NCBI RefSeq assembly: GCF_900114415.1
Contig: NZ_FOSZ01000001.1
Location: 434,001 to 498,000, forward strand
From: Shimia haliotis
GTDB taxonomy: Bacteria; Pseudomonadota; Alphaproteobacteria; Rhodobacterales; Rhodobacteraceae
Length of the DNA: 64,000 nt
Direction of reading: 5' to 3'
Of the stretch, positions 23,535 to 31,578 are shown one piece after another. The notes below the pieces were generated by a model. That model worked only from the letters and a program-made list of their open reading frames with translations. It was not told the DNA's origin and searched no databases. The translations under genes were made by a program, and so were the position numbers. Every line of letters starts with the position of its first letter. The first letter of the stretch is position 1.

Positions 23535-24710
23535 ATGGATCTGAACGGATTGAAAGTCACCGTGGTGGGCGCGGGGATTGGCGGATTGACCGCCGCTTTG
23601 GTATTGCGGGCGCGCGGCGCGAAAGTGACCGTTTTGGAACAGGCCAATGCGATCACCGAAGTCGGCGCCGGCTTGCAGGTGTCGCCAAACGGTATGGCAG
23701 TTCTGCGCAGCTTGGGCCTTGAGACGGAGTTGCGGCAGAAAGCTGTGCGCGGGCAGGCGGTGGAGCTGCGCGACTATGCGCGCGGACGCTTGGTGTCGCG
23801 GCTACAGTTGACCACACTCGGAGAGGCCGCGCCTTACTATTTTGTGCATCGTGCCGATTTGATTGACGTTCTAGCGAATGCCGCGCGGAATGCGGGCATC
23901 AAGATCCTGCTTTTGCAAAAAGTAGAAGACGTGGTGCCAGGCGACCGGCCAAAGGTTGTTCTGGCGCGCGGGCAAGAGATGAAGGCCGATCTGGTTGTGG
24001 GGGCGGACGGGCTGCATTCGGTGCTGCGCAAAACCCTGAATGGCACAGTGGCGCCGTTCTTTACCCGACAGGTGGCATGGCGGGCAACTGTGCCCAATAC
24101 AATGGGCCATGGTCCGGTGGCCAAGGTTCATATGGGACCGCACCGTCATGTAGTGAGCTATCCGCTTCGGGGCGGGTCTCTGGTCAATATCGTTGCCGTT
24201 CAGGAGCGGTCGGGGTGGCACGAGGAAGGCTGGCATATTCCGGATGATCCTGAGAATTTGCAACGCTGCTTCTCTGATTTTCAGGGTGAAACCAAGACGC
24301 TTTTGGGTGCTGTGGACAGTGTGCGCAAATGGGGGCTGTTCCGTCATCCCGTTGCGCCGGTCTGGCAGCGGGACAACACTGCTTTGCTTGGCGACGCCGC
24401 CCATCCGACCTTGCCGTTTATGGCGCAGGGCGCGGTGATGGCGATGGAGGATGCTTGGGTTCTGGGGGATGCTTTGGCAAAGGCCGAAGACATCAACGTG
24501 GGTCTGGCCCAATATCAGGCGCGGCGGCAGGATCGGGTCAAAAAGGTAGTTGAAACCGCGTCAAAAAACGCGTGGCGCTATCACCTGAGCGCGCCGCCGT
24601 TGCGGTTTGCGGCGCATCTCGGGTTGACGATGGCTTCCACGCTGGCGCCCAAAGCGATGATGGGCGCCTTTGACTGGATTTATCGCTACGACGTGACAAA
24701 AGACAGTTAG
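23535..24710 (+). CDS. FAD-dependent monooxygenase (aromatic-ring hydroxylase type)
   Basis: Flavoprotein of 391 residues from the ATG after AAAGGCACG. GXGXXG dinucleotide fold VTVVGAGIGGLTAALVLRA at the N-terminus, DLVVGADGLHSVLR near 157-170 (the DG motif) and GDAAHPTLPFMAQGAVMAME near 288-307 (the GD motif that contacts FAD ribityl) define the class A hydroxylase family that includes salicylate and 3-hydroxybenzoate hydroxylases. The substrate cannot be deduced and no aromatic catabolic genes are nearby. An ATG 13 codons upstream lies too close to the dksA terminator. Confidence 0.85.
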   Translation: MDLNGLKVTVVGAGIGGLTAALVLRARGAKVTVLEQANAITEVGAGLQVSPNGMAVLRSLGLETELRQKAVRGQAVELRDYARGRLVSRLQLTTLGEAAPYYFVHRADLIDVLANAARNAGIKILLLQKVEDVVPGDRPKVVLARGQEMKADLVVGADGLHSVLRKTLNGTVAPFFTRQVAWRATVPNTMGHGPVAKVHMGPHRHVVSYPLRGGSLVNIVAVQERSGWHEEGWHIPDDPENLQRCFSDFQGETKTLLGAVDSVRKWGLFRHPVAPVWQRDNTALLGDAAHPTLPFMAQGAVMAMEDAWVLGDALAKAEDINVGLAQYQARRQDRVKKVVETASKNAWRYHLSAPPLRFAAHLGLTMASTLAPKAMMGAFDWIYRYDVTKDS

Positions 24711-24719
24711 GTCAGGGCT

Positions 24720-25499
24720 TTAGGCCGCGAGGTCGATCCAGATCGGGACGTGATCGGACGGTTTGGAGCGACCGCGTTCTTCTTTGTCGATTTGCACATC
24801 CTGCAACAGGTCCGCGCATTGCGGGCTCAGTAGGAAGTGGTCGATGCGAATGCCGTCGTCCTTGTTCCACGCGCCGGCCTGATAATCCCAGAAAGTGTAT
24901 TGACCAGCTGCGGTGTTGCGCATGCGGAAAGCTTCTGTGAGGCCGAGGTTCAACAGGCGGCGGAAGGCAGCCCGGCTTTCGGGGCGGGCGAGGGCGTCCT
25001 CTTGCCAGACTTCGGGGCGTTTGGCGTCTTCGTCCTGAGGGATGACATTATAGTCGCCTGTCATCAAAAAGGGTTCTTCGGTGACGAGAAGGTCACGGGC
25101 GCGGGCTTCGAGCCGCTTCATCCAAGCCAGTTTGTAGTCGTATTTCGGTCCCGGTGTCGGGTTGCCATTGGGCAAATAGAGCCCACAAACACGGATCGGG
25201 ATGTCGCCCATCACGGTGGCTTCGATATAACGCGCTTGTTCGTCGCTGTCGTCTCCGGGCAGGCCGCGGGTGACATCTTCGAGCGGCAGTTTTGACAGGA
25301 TTGCAACGCCGTTGAAGGATTTCTGCCCGTGGGTCTCAACGCGATATCCGCGCTCCTCAAAAATCTCGCGGGGGAAGTTTTCGTCGACGGATTTTATCTC
25401 CTGGAGAACGGCGACATCGGGCTGGGCCTCGTCGAGCCAGCGGGGCAGGGTTTCGATGCGCGCCTTGACGCCGTTGATGTTGAAAGTCGCGATTTTCAT
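24720..25499 (-). CDS. xth: Exodeoxyribonuclease III
   Basis: DNA-repair exonuclease and AP endonuclease of the EEP superfamily, 259 residues. Motifs run MKIATFNINGVKARIETLPRW, AVLQEIKSVDENFP (catalytic Glu), LYLPNGNPTPGPKYDYKLAW, LMTGDYNVIPQDED, RIDHFLLSP and the terminal SDHVPIWIDL with the catalytic His. The ATG at 25499 is chosen because family proteins begin exactly at MKIATFN; the frame stays open 87 codons further upstream but that stretch is not protein-like. It converges with the monooxygenase gene. Confidence 0.93.
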   Translation of the reverse strand: MKIATFNINGVKARIETLPRWLDEAQPDVAVLQEIKSVDENFPREIFEERGYRVETHGQKSFNGVAILSKLPLEDVTRGLPGDDSDEQARYIEATVMGDIPIRVCGLYLPNGNPTPGPKYDYKLAWMKRLEARARDLLVTEEPFLMTGDYNVIPQDEDAKRPEVWQEDALARPESRAAFRRLLNLGLTEAFRMRNTAAGQYTFWDYQAGAWNKDDGIRIDHFLLSPQCADLLQDVQIDKEERGRSKPSDHVPIWIDLAA

Positions 25500-25869
25500 G
25501 ATGCGCCGCCCCGTGGTTTTTGCCGGTCTATCTAGGCAGGTCTTGGTAGGCGGAGCAAGTCGGTTTCCCGTCAGGGAGCCGCGCCGGAAGGCGCGGAATT
25601 TGCGGAACTTGGTGCCCAGCACAGGGGGTGATTCGATCTCTGATTGCGTGGTGCGCAGCAGAATTTTGGCCAAAATGAGGCGGGAATTTGAAAAATCTTT
25701 GAAAAACTTTTGAGATCGAAAGTCTGGCAAGTTCAGTTGTTTACCTGTTGAGGGTCGCAACTCCGAGCTGAAGTTGCAACCAATTTTGCAACTTTAAAAT
25801 GAAGTTGAGTTTTGAAATTCACGTTTTGCGTGTAGGTTGAGTGCATTGTATTTAACAAGGGAGAAGACA
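25500..25869. other. AT-rich intergenic region before the FSSGM operon
   Basis: No convincing gene is present. The first 120 bp carry xth upstream signals; from about 25670 the sequence becomes clearly richer in A/T than its surroundings, with GTCGCAAC/GTTGCAAC elements at 25754-25792 and an AAGGGAG ribosome site at the end for the FSSGM gene. Confidence 0.6.
25754..25792. promoter_or_regulatory. GTTGCAAC operator-like sites upstream of FSSGM gene
   Basis: GTCGCAAC at 25754-25761 and GTTGCAAC at 25773-25780 are direct copies 19 bp apart. The second also forms a perfect inverted repeat, GTTGCAA-CCAATT-TTGCAAC (25773-25792). The block ends 77 bp before the FSSGM start, in the position of a promoter-region operator. 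The binding protein is unknown. Confidence 0.45.
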
Positions 25870-26127
25870 ATGATTGCTTACAAAACCACCGAATTTCTTA
25901 ATGAAGACCTAACAGCCGCACCCGTGTCGGATACATTTTCCGGCGACCGTGTGGACTTGTTTTCCTCCGGCATGGAAGCCACCGCTTTGGACGCATTTGG
26001 TGGCGATGGCGCCGCGATGTTTTCGAGTGGCATGGTGCAGATGTTTTCCAGCGGTATGGCTGCCAAAAGTCACGACTTGCGCTTGATCTCTGGTGACGGC
26101 GCCGAGATGTTTTCCTCAGGAATGTAG
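25870..26127 (+). CDS. Small FSSGM-repeat protein, candidate peptide precursor
   Basis: An 85-residue protein with AAGGGAG ahead of the ATG. After a leader-like N-terminus (1-22, MIAYKTTEFLNEDLTAAPVS then DT) come three copies of a 13-residue unit, FSGDRVDLFSSGM (23-35), FGGDGAAMFSSGM (43-55) and ISGDGAEMFSSGM (73-85), plus a half copy VQMFSSGM (56-63). The protein ends exactly at the last GM. Each FSSGM uses different serine codons, both TCN and AGY. No membrane segment, no Cys, no signal peptide. It heads an operon with an unrecognised 361-residue protein and an EamA permease. A modified-peptide precursor is one reading; a repeat adhesin, Met-based metal binder or regulatory scaffold are others. 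Confidence 0.75.
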   Translation: MIAYKTTEFLNEDLTAAPVSDTFSGDRVDLFSSGMEATALDAFGGDGAAMFSSGMVQMFSSGMAAKSHDLRLISGDGAEMFSSGM

Positions 26128-26129
26128 GA

Positions 26130-26153
26130 ACGACTGAAACGTGGGGCAGTCGT
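26130..26153 (+). promoter_or_regulatory. Intercistronic hairpin after the FSSGM gene
   Basis: A perfect 7-bp stem (26130-26136 with 26147-26153) and a 10-nt loop, starting 3 nt after the FSSGM stop and 30 nt before the next start, with no T-run. It could protect or attenuate the message so that the small protein is made in excess over its partner. Confidence 0.45.
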
Positions 26154-26182
26154 GTGGACTGCGGATTTATGGAGGGGAGACC

Positions 26183-27268
26183 ATGTCCAATGTCATCGCA
26201 TTGCCTGTGCCCAACAGGCGCGCGCCGCAACCGCGGATTTTGAACCGGCTGGCAAGGGGGTTTGCCAGCGAGCGGCGCGGGCCAAATGACGTTTTCTGGC
26301 TAAAGGAAAACGCCGAATTTTTGAATGTGACGGAGTCCACTGGTCAAGCCGGTGACTCTGTGATCGCGGCGTATGAAACGTTTTATGCGGAGATCATGGA
26401 GCGGATTGCATTCTTCCCGCAGTACTATCGTTTCTTTTTGTCAATTTGTTTTGATTTCGAAGACCTTAAAGGGCGAGGTTCAACCGGTATCGAGTTGGCG
26501 AACTGGGTGGCGCAGGCCGGACTTCCCTGTGGGGAGCTCTCGGATTTGCAACGCCTTGAGGCGCGCCGACTGTTGGCGCGACGGGGGGTCAGGATGCCCG
26601 AGCTTGGGGCGGAACTGGAGGCGCGTGTGCGCGATTTCATGGGCCGATCTTCGCAGTTTGCGCTGCCCAATAAAAAGATCGCTTATGAGCTGACGCATGC
26701 GGTGTTCTATCTGACCGAATATGGTCGCAAGTCGGTGTCATTTGAGGATGCGGTGCTGACGTCATTGGAGTTTGTCGGGCTTTGGGCCTTCATCGAAATG
26801 AACGCGGATCTTTTGGCAGAAGTCTGCGTTGCGATGCGGTTTGCCGGACGTCGCCCGCCCGAAATTTGGGAAGGCTGGATTGCGCGGCATTTGCGGAACT
26901 TTTCTTTTGCACCGAGCGGCGCAGCTACGCCCGCTGGCGATGATTACCACGAGTTTCTGATGTGCCAATGGAGCCTGATGTGTACGCAGGATGTGCCGCG
27001 ATTTGAAGCGGCGCCGCCTGTTGGGATTTCTCCTGTCTTCAGGCGGCCTGAGGTATCTGTGGCGCCGTTGCGCGAAATGTCGGAGTGCCTCTTTAGGTTG
27101 CAAGGCAATCGCAGCGGCAGGTGGTCGATTATGCGCCCGGTCCTGACGGCAATGATGTCGCCCGAGGCGCAGACGCACCTTGTGGACGCCGAAGCCTCCT
27201 CTGCGCGGTTTTCCGAATTCTTTGAGCTGTTTGCCCGCGTTGGGTTTTTGGAGCGCGCAGCGTCATGA
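26183..27268 (+). CDS. Unrecognised 361-aa protein partnered with the FSSGM protein
   Basis: Starts at the ATG after a perfect GGAGGGGAGACC ribosome site. Soluble and mostly helical-looking, with a basic N-terminus (NRRAPQPRILNRLARGF), FFPQYYRFFLSICFDFEDL near 77-95, ELTHAVFYLTEYGRKSVSFE near 169-188, AFIEMNADLLAEVCVAMRFA near 202-221 and HEFLMCQWSLMC near 256-267. I see no YcaO, radical-SAM, lanthionine-synthetase or peptidase motif. The THAVFYLTEYG string vaguely recalls uncharacterised helical proteins found beside peptide genes (memory only). Its stop overlaps the EamA start by ATGA. Position suggests it acts on or with the FSSGM protein. Confidence 0.65.
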   Translation: MSNVIALPVPNRRAPQPRILNRLARGFASERRGPNDVFWLKENAEFLNVTESTGQAGDSVIAAYETFYAEIMERIAFFPQYYRFFLSICFDFEDLKGRGSTGIELANWVAQAGLPCGELSDLQRLEARRLLARRGVRMPELGAELEARVRDFMGRSSQFALPNKKIAYELTHAVFYLTEYGRKSVSFEDAVLTSLEFVGLWAFIEMNADLLAEVCVAMRFAGRRPPEIWEGWIARHLRNFSFAPSGAATPAGDDYHEFLMCQWSLMCTQDVPRFEAAPPVGISPVFRRPEVSVAPLREMSECLFRLQGNRSGRWSIMRPVLTAMMSPEAQTHLVDAEASSARFSEFFELFARVGFLERAAS

Positions 27269-28146
27269 GTGCGCGCAAAGAGACAGTGATCGGCGTCATA
27301 CTGGTGTTGGTATATACGGGTGCGATTTCGCTGGCGGATGCGATCACCAAGCAAATTGCCGGACACTATGAGGCACCGCAATTGTTTGCGGTGTCCGGTC
27401 TGGCGGTGGCTGGGCTGTGTCTTGTGGCCGCGCGTCCGGCCGGCCGTGTGCCGCGAACGGACTTTGCTGTGCCCACGGCGGCGCGGTGTGTTCTGGGGGT
27501 TTTGGCCTCGCTGGCGTTTTTCCTGGCGTTTCGGTTTTTGCCGTTAGCGGAGGTATTTTTGTTTATCGGCCTGATGCCGATCATCTCGGCGGCGCTGTCA
27601 GGGCCTGTTTTGGGCGAGCCGGTGCGGCCTGCGACGTGGGGGGCTTTGGTGATTGGCGGCTTGGGCGTGTTTTTCTTGTTTCCGGCAGGGGTTCACGACA
27701 TTGGCCCAGGACACGCGATTGCGTTGTTTGCGGCCACAAGCGGGTCTTTGTCGATGGTTCTGTCTCGCTACATTTCCAACCGCGAGAACCGCAGCCTTGC
27801 ACAAGTGTTCTATCCGAACCTGACCCTGGGGGCCGTCATGTGTCTGGCGTTGCCGCTTGTCTGGCAGCCGATGTCAGCAATGGAGTGGGCGCTGGTCGGG
27901 GCCTATTCTCTGGCGCTGTTTGCGGCACGTTGGCTCTGTGTGCTGGCGCTCAAACTGTTGCCGGTTCACGTTGTAACCTTGCTGATGAGCTTGCAGTTTT
28001 TGTGGATGGTCTGGCTTGGCAACCGCTTTTTTGGCGAGCAGCCGGGGCTGCACGTCTATGTCGGAGCTGTGGTCGTTGCGGGAGCAGGGGCGGTTTTGGT
28101 GATACAGCGCCTGTCGCCGCGTCGCGCAACCGAAGCTGTTACATAG
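27265..28146 (+). CDS. EamA/DMT-family transporter
   Basis: Integral membrane protein of 293 residues with about ten hydrophobic segments in two EamA repeats, the first ending in FLPLAEVFLFIGLMPIISA with LGEPVRPATWGALVIGGLGV, the second in LKLLPVHVVTLLMSLQFLWM and FGEQPGLHVYVGAVVVAGA. Members of this drug/metabolite superfamily move small metabolites, often outward. Its ATG overlaps the stop of the 361-residue gene, so it is translationally coupled and is the third gene of the FSSGM operon. Its end overlaps the convergent erpA by 8 bp. Substrate unknown; export of a product of the operon is speculation. Confidence 0.85.
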   Translation: MSARKETVIGVILVLVYTGAISLADAITKQIAGHYEAPQLFAVSGLAVAGLCLVAARPAGRVPRTDFAVPTAARCVLGVLASLAFFLAFRFLPLAEVFLFIGLMPIISAALSGPVLGEPVRPATWGALVIGGLGVFFLFPAGVHDIGPGHAIALFAATSGSLSMVLSRYISNRENRSLAQVFYPNLTLGAVMCLALPLVWQPMSAMEWALVGAYSLALFAARWLCVLALKLLPVHVVTLLMSLQFLWMVWLGNRFFGEQPGLHVYVGAVVVAGAGAVLVIQRLSPRRATEAVT

Positions 28147-28462
28147 AAAAGCTGGTGCCGCAGCCGCAGGACGAAGTGGCGTTCGGATTGTTGATCACAA
28201 AGCGGGCGCCGATCAGTTCTTCGGTGAAGTCGATAACCGCATCCGCCAAAAAGGGCAGGGAGACACTGTCGACCAGCACTTTTTCTCCGGCCCCTTCCAG
28301 AACGAGGTCGTCGTCCTTGGGGGTGTCGAGCTTGATTTCGTACTGAAACCCCGAACATCCGCCGCCTTCGACGGCCACGCGCAAGGCCTGACCCTGATCG
28401 GAGGCACCGATCTCGGCAAGGCGTTCGAAGGCTCGTTCGGTCACTTTTGGGGGCAGTTGCAT
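28139..28462 (-). CDS. erpA: Iron-sulfur cluster insertion protein ErpA/IscA family
   Basis: A-type Fe-S carrier of 107 residues that passes clusters to apo-proteins. The three conserved Cys are present: VEGGGCSGFQYEI near the middle and SSCGCGTSFSM at the C-terminus. The AGGTGAC ribosome site favours the ATG at 28462 (MQLPPKVTERAFERL) over one eight codons upstream. It is convergent with the EamA gene and divergent from dgt. Confidence 0.9.
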   Translation of the reverse strand: MQLPPKVTERAFERLAEIGASDQGQALRVAVEGGGCSGFQYEIKLDTPKDDDLVLEGAGEKVLVDSVSLPFLADAVIDFTEELIGARFVINNPNATSSCGCGTSFSM

Positions 28463-28555
28463 GGAGTCACCTGAAAAGTCGCGCATTTGGCCGGTTCAAT
28501 CCGGCGTCTGTGTGCAATATAGAAAGGCAAAGAACAGGCTACAAGGACCATCGCC

Positions 28556-29695
28556 ATGCGCGCGCCCTATGCCTCCGATCCAAAGACCGCCCGGGGACGG
28601 CGGTTTGCGGAGGAGGAAAGCGGGTTTCGCTCCAGCTTTCAGCGGGATCGAGACCGGATTATCCATGCCAGCGCCTTTCGGCGCTTGAAACACAAAACGC
28701 AGGTTTTTGTGGAGCATGAGGGCGACTACTTCCGGACGCGCCTGACGCATTCGATCGAAGTTGCACAGGTGGCACGCACCATTGCCGGAGCGCTTGGCCT
28801 GAATCAGGAGCTGACCGAAGGGGTGGCGCTGGCTCATGACCTTGGCCACACGCCGTTCGGGCACACGGGTGAGGACGCACTGGACCTGCTGATGAAGCCT
28901 TACGGCGGCTTTGATCACAACGCGCAGGCGGTACGGATCGTGACCTCGCTTGAGCGCCACTATGCCGAGTTTGACGGGTTGAACCTGACGTGGGAAACCC
29001 TTGAGGGCATTGCAAAACACAATGGTCCGGTGTTGGGGGAGCTGCCTTATGCGCTGGCGGATTATAACGCCGAACACGACCTCGAACTGCACAGCCATGC
29101 CAGTGCCGAGGCACAGGTGGCGGCATTGGCTGATGACATTGCCTATAACAACCACGATTTGCACGATGGGCTGCGGGCGGGGCTGTTTGACGAGGACGCG
29201 ATTTGCGCGCTGCCCATTGTCGGGGCGTGTTTTGAGGTTGTGGACAAAAAATATCCCGGACTCGATCCGATCCGTCGCCGGCACGAAGCGTTGCGACGGG
29301 TCTTTGGGGTCATGGTCAGTGATGTGATTGACACCTCCAGTGCCCTGTTGGCGGCAAGTCAGGCGACGTCGGTGGAAGACATTCGCCACCACGGCGCGCC
29401 GGTGATCCGGTTTAGCGACGCGGTGTGGGCCGATCTGAAAGTGATCCGCGCCTTTTTGTTCACCCGCATGTATCGCGCGCCGTCGGTGGTCAAGATGCGC
29501 GAAAAGGTGACTGTGGTGGTCAACGATTTGTTCCCGCTCTTTATGTCGGATCCGCTTTTGCTACCTGAGCGTTGGCATGAGGATTTGAAGGGCTGCGACA
29601 CAGAAACCGCCGTGGCCCGCAAAGTGTCGGACTATATTTCGGGCATGACCGACCGCTATGCTTTGGAGCAGCACGCGCGTCTGTTTGCCAAGTGA
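28556..29695 (+). CDS. dgt: dGTP triphosphohydrolase-like protein (HD domain)
   Basis: Deoxynucleoside triphosphate triphosphohydrolase of 379 residues, which splits dNTPs into nucleoside and tripolyphosphate. HD-domain metal ligands are visible: RLTHSIEVAQVART (His65) and LAHDLGHTPFGHTGEDAL (His94-Asp95), preceded by RIIHASAFRRLKHKTQVF. The type-2 (dGTPase-like) subfamily is shorter than E. coli Dgt (about 505), as here. It lies 58 bp before argS and is probably cotranscribed. Confidence 0.92.
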   Translation: MRAPYASDPKTARGRRFAEEESGFRSSFQRDRDRIIHASAFRRLKHKTQVFVEHEGDYFRTRLTHSIEVAQVARTIAGALGLNQELTEGVALAHDLGHTPFGHTGEDALDLLMKPYGGFDHNAQAVRIVTSLERHYAEFDGLNLTWETLEGIAKHNGPVLGELPYALADYNAEHDLELHSHASAEAQVAALADDIAYNNHDLHDGLRAGLFDEDAICALPIVGACFEVVDKKYPGLDPIRRRHEALRRVFGVMVSDVIDTSSALLAASQATSVEDIRHHGAPVIRFSDAVWADLKVIRAFLFTRMYRAPSVVKMREKVTVVVNDLFPLFMSDPLLLPERWHEDLKGCDTETAVARKVSDYISGMTDRYALEQHARLFAK

Positions 29696-29753
29696 CATTG
29701 ACGTGACAGCGATTGGTGGTAAACCCCACGCAAACCGATAAAGGACAGGTCAG

Positions 29754-31496
29754 ATGAACCTCTTCACCGAGATGCGCGCACTGGTGATTGATGCGCTGGA
29801 AGCGATGCAAGCCGAGGGCGTGTTGCCGGACGGGCTTGATTTCAAAAACGTGGCCGTCGAGCCGCCGCGCGATCCGTTGCATGGCGATATGGCGACCAAT
29901 GCCGCAATGGTGCTGGCGAAACCTGCGAAAATGAAGCCGCGCGACATCGCGGATACGCTGGCAGGCAAGCTGGCGGAAGATGCCCGCGTCGAGGTGGCCG
30001 AAGTGGCCGGCCCCGGGTTCTTGAACATGCGCCTGTCTGCAACCTTGTGGCAGGGTGTGGTCAAGGCCGCGCTTGAAGGCGGCAAGGATTTTGGCCGCTC
30101 GGACATGGGTGCGGGCAAAAAAGTGAACGTGGAGTATGTTTCGGCCAACCCGACAGGCCCGCTGCATGTGGGGCACACCCGCGGCGCGGTTTTTGGCGAT
30201 GCGCTGGCCAGCCTGCTGGATTTTGTCGGCTATGACGTGACGCGTGAATACTACATCAACGATGGTGGCGGTCAGGTCGACGTGCTCGCGCGGTCTGTGT
30301 ATCTGCGTTATCTCGAGGCGCATGGTCAGGACGTGGCGTTTGAGGACGGCACCTATCCCGGCGACTATCTGGTGCCGGTCGGCGAGGCCCTGAAGGACAA
30401 GGTGGGTGACGCCTATGTTGGCAAGGGCGAGGACGTCTGGCTGGCGGATGTGCGTCTGTTTGCAACGGACGCGATGATGGATTTGATCCGTGCCGACTTG
30501 AAGGCGTTGGGTGTGGAGATGGATGTCTTCTTCTCCGAAAAGTCGCTTTATGGTACGGGCCGGATCGAAGGCGCACTGGAGTCTTTGGAGAGCAAGGGAC
30601 TGATTTATGAGGGCGTGCTGGAGCCGCCCAAAGGGAAGAAACCGGAAGATTGGGAGCCCCGCGAACAGACGCTGTTCCGGTCTACCGATCATGGCGATGA
30701 TGTCGACCGTCCGGTGAAAAAATCCGACGGCAGCTGGACCTATTTCGCGCCCGATATCGCCTATCATTATGACAAGGTGTCGCGCGGCTTTGACGAGTTG
30801 ATCGATGTGTTCGGTGCGGACCACGGCGGCTATGTCAAACGTATGAAAGCGGCGGTTTCGGCGCTGTCAGATGGCAAGGTGTCTCTGGATATCAAGCTGA
30901 CGCAGTTGGTGAAGTTGTTCAAAAACGGCGAGCCGTTCAAGATGTCCAAACGTGCCGGCACATTTGTGACGCTGCGCGATGTGGTGGATCAGGTCGGCGC
31001 GGATGTGACCCGTTTTGTGATGCTGACGCGCAAAAACGATGCGCCGCTGGATTTCGATTTCGACAAGGTGCTGGAGCAGTCCAAAGACAACCCTGTTTTC
31101 TATGTGCAATACGCCCATGCGCGGGTGTGTTCGGTGATCCGTAAGGCAGAAGAGGCCGGTATTGCGGCGGGTGACGAGGTTTTGTCGGCTGCGGATTTTG
31201 CCCTGCTGGATCACGAAGCGGAAATCACCGTGGCCAAGAAGATCGCGGAATGGCCGCGTCTGGTGGAAATCGCCGGACGCACCAACGAGCCGCATAGGGT
31301 TGCCTTCTATCTTTACGAGCTGGCGAGCGAGCTGCACGGGTTGTGGAACAAAGGCAATGACGACAATTCGTTGCGCTTTATTCAGGACAACGTCGCGACT
31401 TCGCAGGCGAAAATTGCACTGGCACGCTCCGTGGCCGTTGTTATTTCCGCAGGTCTTGGTATTCTGGGCGTAACTCCGGCGCAGGAGATGCGGTAG
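29754..31496 (+). CDS. argS: Arginyl-tRNA synthetase
   Basis: Class I synthetase of 580 residues that charges tRNA-Arg. HIGH signature as HVGH at 138-141 ([16 protein letters not shown]), KMSKS signature as KMSKR near 395-399 ([10 protein letters not shown]), N-terminal Add-1 domain and C-terminal DALR anticodon-binding domain with [15 protein letters not shown]. The AAAGGACAGGTCAG leader gives the ribosome site. Downstream lie a SPOR gene and nagZ, an arrangement widespread in Rhodobacterales. Confidence 0.96.
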   Translation: MNLFTEMRALVIDALEAMQAEGVLPDGLDFKNVAVEPPRDPLHGDMATNAAMVLAKPAKMKPRDIADTLAGKLAEDARVEVAEVAGPGFLNMRLSATLWQGVVKAALEGGKDFGRSDMGAGKKVNVEYVSANPTGPLHVGHTRGAVFGDALASLLDFVGYDVTREYYINDGGGQVDVLARSVYLRYLEAHGQDVAFEDGTYPGDYLVPVGEALKDKVGDAYVGKGEDVWLADVRLFATDAMMDLIRADLKALGVEMDVFFSEKSLYGTGRIEGALESLESKGLIYEGVLEPPKGKKPEDWEPREQTLFRSTDHGDDVDRPVKKSDGSWTYFAPDIAYHYDKVSRGFDELIDVFGADHGGYVKRMKAAVSALSDGKVSLDIKLTQLVKLFKNGEPFKMSKRAGTFVTLRDVVDQVGADVTRFVMLTRKNDAPLDFDFDKVLEQSKDNPVFYVQYAHARVCSVIRKAEEAGIAAGDEVLSAADFALLDHEAEITVAKKIAEWPRLVEIAGRTNEPHRVAFYLYELASELHGLWNKGNDDNSLRFIQDNVATSQAKIALARSVAVVISAGLGILGVTPAQEMR

Positions 31497-31578
31497 TCAA
31501 GCTGCACGTCGCCGGTTTTTGAGGAACTAGGCAAGACGACCCCACCGGCAACGTACCGGCGTGGGCAGCGAGGCAAAC

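Noticed and set aside
25500-25760. N-terminal extension of exodeoxyribonuclease III
   Set aside because: The frame stays open but family members start at MKIATFN and the upstream translation has no domain character.
25826-25854. Sigma-70 promoter TTGCGT-N17-TATTTA before the FSSGM gene
   Set aside because: The -10 would place the transcript start within or after the ribosome site, so it cannot be the main promoter.
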